Positions 62,000-64,000 of a stretch of 64,000 bases of DNA are shown here, piece by piece. The stretch's first letter is position 1, and the number at the start of each line of letters is the position of its first letter. The position numbers and the translations under genes were made by a program. Source of the DNA: Bradyrhizobium sp. 190 (GTDB taxonomy: Bacteria; Pseudomonadota; Alphaproteobacteria; Rhizobiales; Xanthobacteraceae); contig NZ_JADPJL010000066.1 in the NCBI RefSeq assembly GCF_023073415.1, positions 1 to 64,000 on the forward strand, in the 5' to 3' direction. The notes below the pieces were generated by a model. That model made no database searches and was not told where the DNA came from. It saw nothing but the letters and a program-made list of their open reading frames with translations.

Positions 62000-64000
62000 A
62001 TGCCGGCCAGCACGAACGCCATGACAGCGGACAAGGCCACGGCGGCGCCCGAAAGCGCTCCGCGCCTTTCGGTGTCGCTGGTCGGACGGCTCGGCGTGCG
62101 GTTCAACGGCCGGGCAATCGAACTGCGAACCCGCAAGGCCGGCGCGGTCCTTAGTTACCTTGCGCTGTTGGAGGCGAAGCAGGAGAGCCGCGAGCGGCTG
62201 GTCGGCCTGTTCTGGAGTCGTTCGGACGAGGAAAAGGCACGTGCCTCGCTGCGCCAGGTCGTTCGCGAACTGCGGTCGATGCTGGAGGAGGCCGGATATG
62301 ACGGCTTCGTCGCGGAGCGGCTGATGATCGGCATCGAGGTCGGACGAATCGAAGTCGACATCGAAAGCGTGATCCAACTCGCCGAAGGCGGACGCGTTCA
62401 CCCGCTGCTGCTCGATACGCCACAGCTCGACGGGCGGCTGCTCGAAGGAATGGACGATCTCGACCCGTCGTTCCGGGTCTGGGTGCTGGCCAAGCGGCAG
62501 ACCATCCATGAACGGCTGATGCGAAATCTTGAAGAAGGTCTGACCTCCGCAAGCGTTCCCGCCGATTCCAGAAAAAGAATAGCGGCCGCGATCGTCAATC
62601 TCGATCCGACCCATGAATATGCCTGCCGCTATCTGATGCGGGCGCATGCGGAAGATGGCGACACGGCCGGTGCGTTGCGCATCTACAAGGCGCTGTGGGA
62701 TCTCCTGGATCGCGACTATGCCATGGAGCCGTCATCGGCCACCGAAGAGCTCGTCGCGAACATCAAGCTTGGCATTCTGGAGCGCATGCCGGTCGATCGG
62801 GCCGCCTCGGCAGCTAACGACGAATTCGCGGTCAGGATGGTCAGGGGGATTGCTCTCCAGCCGGCGGTCGCGGGTTCGCCCTCGGTCAATGCACCGGCCA
62901 GGACGCGCCTGGTGCTGCTGCCCTTTGCGATGCATGGCGTCGACGACGACCACAGCCATCTGGTGCAGGGGTTCTCCCAACATCTCGCCGCCTGTCTCGT
63001 CCGCTTCCGTGAATGGAGCGTGGTCGATCGTCCTCCCGCGGCCGTCGTGCTTCCCGACTCGGGCACGGCGTCGCAATACTGCATCGAAACCACCGCGTAC
63101 CAGGCGGGTGCCGAAATCAATATCGTGATGGTGCTGCGGGACGATACCTCCGGCATTTACGTCTGGAGCGAAAGCTTCCGGCTCGGCCTCGGCAACTGGT
63201 TCGAAACGCAGCAGCGCATCATCCGCCGGATCGCGACTTCCTTGAACGTGCAGTTGTCGATCGAGCGGCTGATGCGGCTGGCAGGCGAGCCCGACGTTTC
63301 GCTCGATCTTCACGACCGCTGGCTGCGCGGCCAGAATCTCATCGCGAAGTTCGACAAGGAAAGCTGGCAGCGGGCGGTCGTGATCTTTCGCGACTCGATC
63401 CGGGAAAATCCTGCTTTCTCGCCGTTCTACAGCAGTCTTGTGCAGATGAACAACATCGAGCATCTCGTGCATCCCGGGGTCCTTCGCAATCTCGACAAGG
63501 CAAAGGCGACCCTTGAACTGGCGAAAATCGCCGTTGAACTCGATCCGGTCGATTCCAGGGCGCATCTCTGTTGCGGCTGGTCCTATACGTTTGCGTTGCG
63601 CGAGGCCGAGGCGGCGCCGCACATGGACCTCGCTTGCGAGCTGAACGACAACGATCCGTGGACGCTGCTGTCCAGCGCTCACTATTGCGCTTTCTGCGGC
63701 TCGATCGAACAAGCTCAGCTACGCGCCAGCCAATCGCTTGCCCTTTCGCTGGCGCCCTCACGCCTCGAATGGGGCTATCACTGCATCATTCGCTGCCTGT
63801 GCGGCGACTATGCGGGCGCCATAGAGGCTTGCGACCGCGCCTCCAATGTCATTCAGACGCTGCCCGCATGGCGTGCGGCCGCGCTGTTCGAACTGGGGCA
63901 GCCCGAGTTGGCGCGCGAGGAAGCGCAGCGATTTCTGAACGGCATTCGCTCGTTTTGGGTTGGGTCAGATGCGCCGACCGACGTGGCCATCACACGCTGG
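62000..64000 (+). CDS. SARP/BTAD-type transcriptional regulator with TPR-like region, 3' end cut
   Basis: 667 residues before the window ends with no stop; start at ATG 62000 (ATG 62021 is also possible). The N-terminal wHTH is like the OmpR/SARP type, RLSVSLVGRLGVRFNGRAIE at about 22-41, with WSRSDEEKARASLRQVVREL behind it. A BTAD domain follows to about 260. Then a domain of unknown fold (300-420) and TPR-like helices from 430. Similar large regulators control secondary metabolism. It is 38 bp behind the YcaO gene and may regulate it. Confidence 0.82.
   Translation, partial: MPASTNAMTADKATAAPESAPRLSVSLVGRLGVRFNGRAIELRTRKAGAVLSYLALLEAKQESRERLVGLFWSRSDEEKARASLRQVVRELRSMLEEAGYDGFVAERLMIGIEVGRIEVDIESVIQLAEGGRVHPLLLDTPQLDGRLLEGMDDLDPSFRVWVLAKRQTIHERLMRNLEEGLTSASVPADSRKRIAAAIVNLDPTHEYACRYLMRAHAEDGDTAGALRIYKALWDLLDRDYAMEPSSATEELVANIKLGILERMPVDRAASAANDEFAVRMVRGIALQPAVAGSPSVNAPARTRLVLLPFAMHGVDDDHSHLVQGFSQHLAACLVRFREWSVVDRPPAAVVLPDSGTASQYCIETTAYQAGAEINIVMVLRDDTSGIYVWSESFRLGLGNWFETQQRIIRRIATSLNVQLSIERLMRLAGEPDVSLDLHDRWLRGQNLIAKFDKESWQRAVVIFRDSIRENPAFSPFYSSLVQMNNIEHLVHPGVLRNLDKAKATLELAKIAVELDPVDSRAHLCCGWSYTFALREAEAAPHMDLACELNDNDPWTLLSSAHYCAFCGSIEQAQLRASQSLALSLAPSRLEWGYHCIIRCLCGDYAGAIEACDRASNVIQTLPAWRAAALFELGQPELAREEAQRFLNGIRSFWVGSDAPTDVAITRW

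Overview
The window looks like a Bradyrhizobium-type (alphaproteobacterial, Nitrobacteraceae) chromosome. The grounds are: high-GC coding with strong G/C third-position bias; an alphaproteobacterial rpoH next to an rluD-type gene; a LIV transporter whose permease LivM is fused to the ATPase LivG; a DUF3551-type secreted protein; and many solute-binding-protein transporters serving aromatic and acyl catabolism. This assignment is inference from gene content; no database was consulted.

Layout. 1-2.9 kb: housekeeping genes (rpoH, rluD-type, a small membrane protein, tRNA-Glu). 2.9-6.1 kb: a small integrated element bounded by a 17-bp direct repeat of the tRNA-Glu 3' end. It carries a decayed tyrosine integrase, a HEPN-like gene and a multi-pass membrane protein. 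6.1-9.5 kb: small accessory genes, a toxin-antitoxin relic and a phage-flavoured mini-operon. 9.9-12.3 kb: an amidohydrolase coupled to a CobW-type GTPase. 12.4-25.5 kb: a TRAP transporter, an IclR regulator, and a catabolic run of aldolase, cupin, DUF6282-like protein, secreted hydrolase, Bug-type binding protein, SDR and aldehyde dehydrogenase, followed by a GlxA-type regulator divergent from a dienelactone hydrolase. 25.5-33.3 kb: a seven-gene operon joining an indolepyruvate-type oxidoreductase (IorA/IorB) to a Rieske ring-hydroxylating dioxygenase, its reductase, an SDR and a MarR regulator. 33.6-40.1 kb, divergent from that operon: acyl-CoA dehydrogenase, RidA, gentisate-1,2-dioxygenase-type bicupin, FAH-family hydrolase, flavin reductase and two NAD-dependent dehydrogenases. 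40.1-44.8 kb: a complete LIV-type ABC importer.

44.9-56.8 kb: an acyl-CoA catabolic island with a hydrolase, a racemase-like protein lacking its cysteines, OsmC, a thiolase-like protein lacking its cysteine, a DUF35-SDR fusion, a cyclase, a second LIV binding protein, two acyl-CoA ligases, a MarR regulator and a thioesterase. Four intergenic copies of a 7-4-7 (or 7-5-7) inverted repeat of the type TACTTTA-N4-TAAACTA tie this island to the MarR protein. 56.8-64 kb: a DUF3551 protein, phosphoglucomutase, an Xre regulator, a YcaO enzyme and a SARP/BTAD-type regulator cut by the window end.

The most interesting systems are: (i) the 44.9-56.8 kb island, where a Ltp2-like aldolase candidate is paired with an unusual DUF35-SDR fusion under a shared MarR operator; (ii) the IorAB-Rieske operon facing a gentisate-cleavage cluster; (iii) the tRNA-Glu mini-element with possible defence cargo; (iv) a YcaO gene with no obvious RiPP partner in view.
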